The notes below the pieces were generated by a model. That model did not search any database. It had not been told where the DNA came from and saw nothing but the letters and a program-made list of their open reading frames with translations. Shown here piece after piece: positions 62,990-64,000 of a stretch of DNA of 64,000 nucleotides. Position numbers and translations under genes: made by a program. The DNA comes from Acinetobacter lwoffii (GTDB taxonomy: Bacteria > Pseudomonadota > Gammaproteobacteria > Pseudomonadales > Moraxellaceae), in assembly GCF_019343495.1 (NCBI RefSeq), contig NZ_CP072549.1, positions 1,426,001-1,490,000 on the forward strand, given 5' to 3'. The stretch's first letter is position 1, and each line of letters begins with the position of its first letter.

Positions 62990-64000
62990 TTAAACCACTA
63001 AGCGAAGCGCCTGTTCTAGTCCACGCTGCTTTAACGCAGCACCTGCACCAAACCAAGCAGAGTCCAAACGATGATCAGTACTCATGGCACGACGTTCATG
63101 ATCGGCAAACTCGGTGATTGAACACAGCAAACCATAGGCAGTATCTTTGGCAGAGCTGAGTTCTGCACCACGTCCTTGCCCATTAAACATATCCATGACT
63201 TTAGTCATGGCGCGTCCATTCGGTTCAGACTTTTCTTTGGCTGGAGTTGGAGTAGCTATATTGCGATAGAACTGAATGATGTTCTCTTCCTGATCGGCAA
63301 CACTCATGCTGGTATTGTTAAACACTGCATCAAAATAGGCAGCTGCTTCTCCTTGAGTGACTTTACGTTGAGTCAGCTGTTTCATCTCATACATATGCTC
63401 ATCCCAGGCACGGACTGAGATGCCCAATTGCTGCTTAACTTTGCCAGCATCAAACTTAGTACTGTGTGGCACTTTCACAACACCAGCACTGCTATTCTGC
63501 CCACGTAACGCTATCGCCAAGGTGTTATTACACACCACCCGGATATTGGTGAACTGTGCTGTGGTGGCCAACGTACCGTCACATGCAGTTGCTAATAAAA
63601 TATAGCCATTACTGACATCCTTACCCTTCAGTGCTGTGCTTTGTCCCGTGCGTGCCAATGCCCAAAACTTCTTGCCACCCTTGAGTACACCCGCAGTTTC
63701 TAATTCAAAGCCGGATTGCTCAGTCAGATCCCGATAGAACTCCAAAATCTCCATAGGCTGCACTTCCTGATAACGCTGACTGACCACAGACAAGGGGGCA
63801 TGAGTATCGGAACGATACAGCACCCGCTGTTCTTCATAAGGCATGATGATACTCTGCCCGCGTTCATTCTGGGCCATGTAGCTAACATCGGAGGATTCAA
63901 TCCGCCAATCCATGCCTGCTTGTTGTGCCCAGATTTCAATCGGCTGATTCTGTGTCAGTTGATTACCCAGGCCATGCCAAGGGGTATCACCGATATAGGC
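62990..64000 (-). CDS. DUF932 (phage/plasmid-like TIGR03299) protein, start outside window
   Basis: The frame continues to the window edge, reading AYIGDTPWHGLGNQLTQNQPI at its left end as translated, so the ATG at 63913 is internal. Family blocks TPWHGLG, LLATACDGTLATTAQFTNIRVVCNNTL and RAMSTDHRLDSAWFGAGAALKQRGL are clear. The family is common on phages, plasmids and ICEs; its function is unknown. Confidence 0.85.
   Translation of the reverse strand, partial: AYIGDTPWHGLGNQLTQNQPIEIWAQQAGMDWRIESSDVSYMAQNERGQSIIMPYEEQRVLYRSDTHAPLSVVSQRYQEVQPMEILEFYRDLTEQSGFELETAGVLKGGKKFWALARTGQSTALKGKDVSNGYILLATACDGTLATTAQFTNIRVVCNNTLAIALRGQNSSAGVVKVPHSTKFDAGKVKQQLGISVRAWDEHMYEMKQLTQRKVTQGEAAAYFDAVFNNTSMSVADQEENIIQFYRNIATPTPAKEKSEPNGRAMTKVMDMFNGQGRGAELSSAKDTAYGLLCSITEFADHERRAMSTDHRLDSAWFGAGAALKQRGLEQALRLVV

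Noticed and set aside
1..64000. CRISPR array, rRNA, or XerCD dif module
   Set aside because: No regularly spaced repeats, rRNA-like sequence or dif-like 28-mer was seen by eye on either strand.

Overview
The window looks like an Acinetobacter chromosome. It is AT-rich, it carries IS elements resembling IS17 and ISAba11, and gene families such as KatE, Dps and a BigR-type persulfide operon have Acinetobacter-like sequence. No rRNA, tRNA or CRISPR array was seen. These names rest on recognising protein and IS sequence by eye; no database search was run.

Region 1 (1-9.5 kb) looks like ordinary chromosome. It holds a PIG-L deacetylase/acyl-CoA-dehydrogenase-like pair, katE, dps, and a three-gene adaptor/permease/ATPase exporter operon. 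It ends in an MlrC-type gene cut off by an IS5-family element (9578-10616).

Region 2 (10.6-31.9 kb) is a sugar-acid catabolic island. It contains two complete Weimberg-type modules. Module A has an L-arabinonate-dehydratase-like IlvD/EDD protein, an AraD1/GguC-type FAH protein, an MFS transporter and KGSA dehydrogenase copy A. It sits next to a GntR/FCD regulator and has two matching operators in its divergent promoter. Module B has XylX-like and XylD-like enzymes, KGSA dehydrogenase copy B and an OprD porin, next to a LysR regulator and an SMP-30 lactonase. The two dehydrogenase genes appear identical and form a 1.58-kb inverted repeat around 16.6 kb. Between the modules lie a DenD-like/MFS/GlxR operon, another MFS gene and a 2-hydroxyacid dehydrogenase. 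The proposed flow is pentonolactone to pentonate, to 2-keto-3-deoxypentonate, to alpha-ketoglutarate semialdehyde, to 2-oxoglutarate. No obvious pentose dehydrogenase is present.

Region 3 (31.9-37 kb) is a mobile-element junction: an IS remnant, a 112-bp MITE-like element whose end supplies the start codon of a tyrosine recombinase, two Fic genes around a two-cupin gene, and an IS3 remnant.

Region 4 (37.1-48.7 kb) holds a BigR-type persulfide/H2S operon (ArsR repressor, two YeeE/YedE halves, ETHE1/Blh hydrolase, TauE, rhodanese, AhpD-like protein, methyltransferase). An ISAba11-like element with an exact 5-bp target duplication splits it. A decayed DUF202 gene follows, then a dsbG/tlpA-like/dsbD operon divergent from a two-component system, the layout of the copper-responsive DsbRS locus of Pseudomonas.

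Region 5 (48.8-64 kb) is a defence island on what looks like an integrative element. It carries a DUF262/HNH GmrSD-like protein, an unrecognised 268-residue protein, a probable Kiwa pair (KwaA/KwaB), a complete type I R-M operon and an HNH nuclease. AlpA, an ICE-type hypothetical protein, a YqaJ exonuclease and a DUF932 protein follow and run off the right edge.
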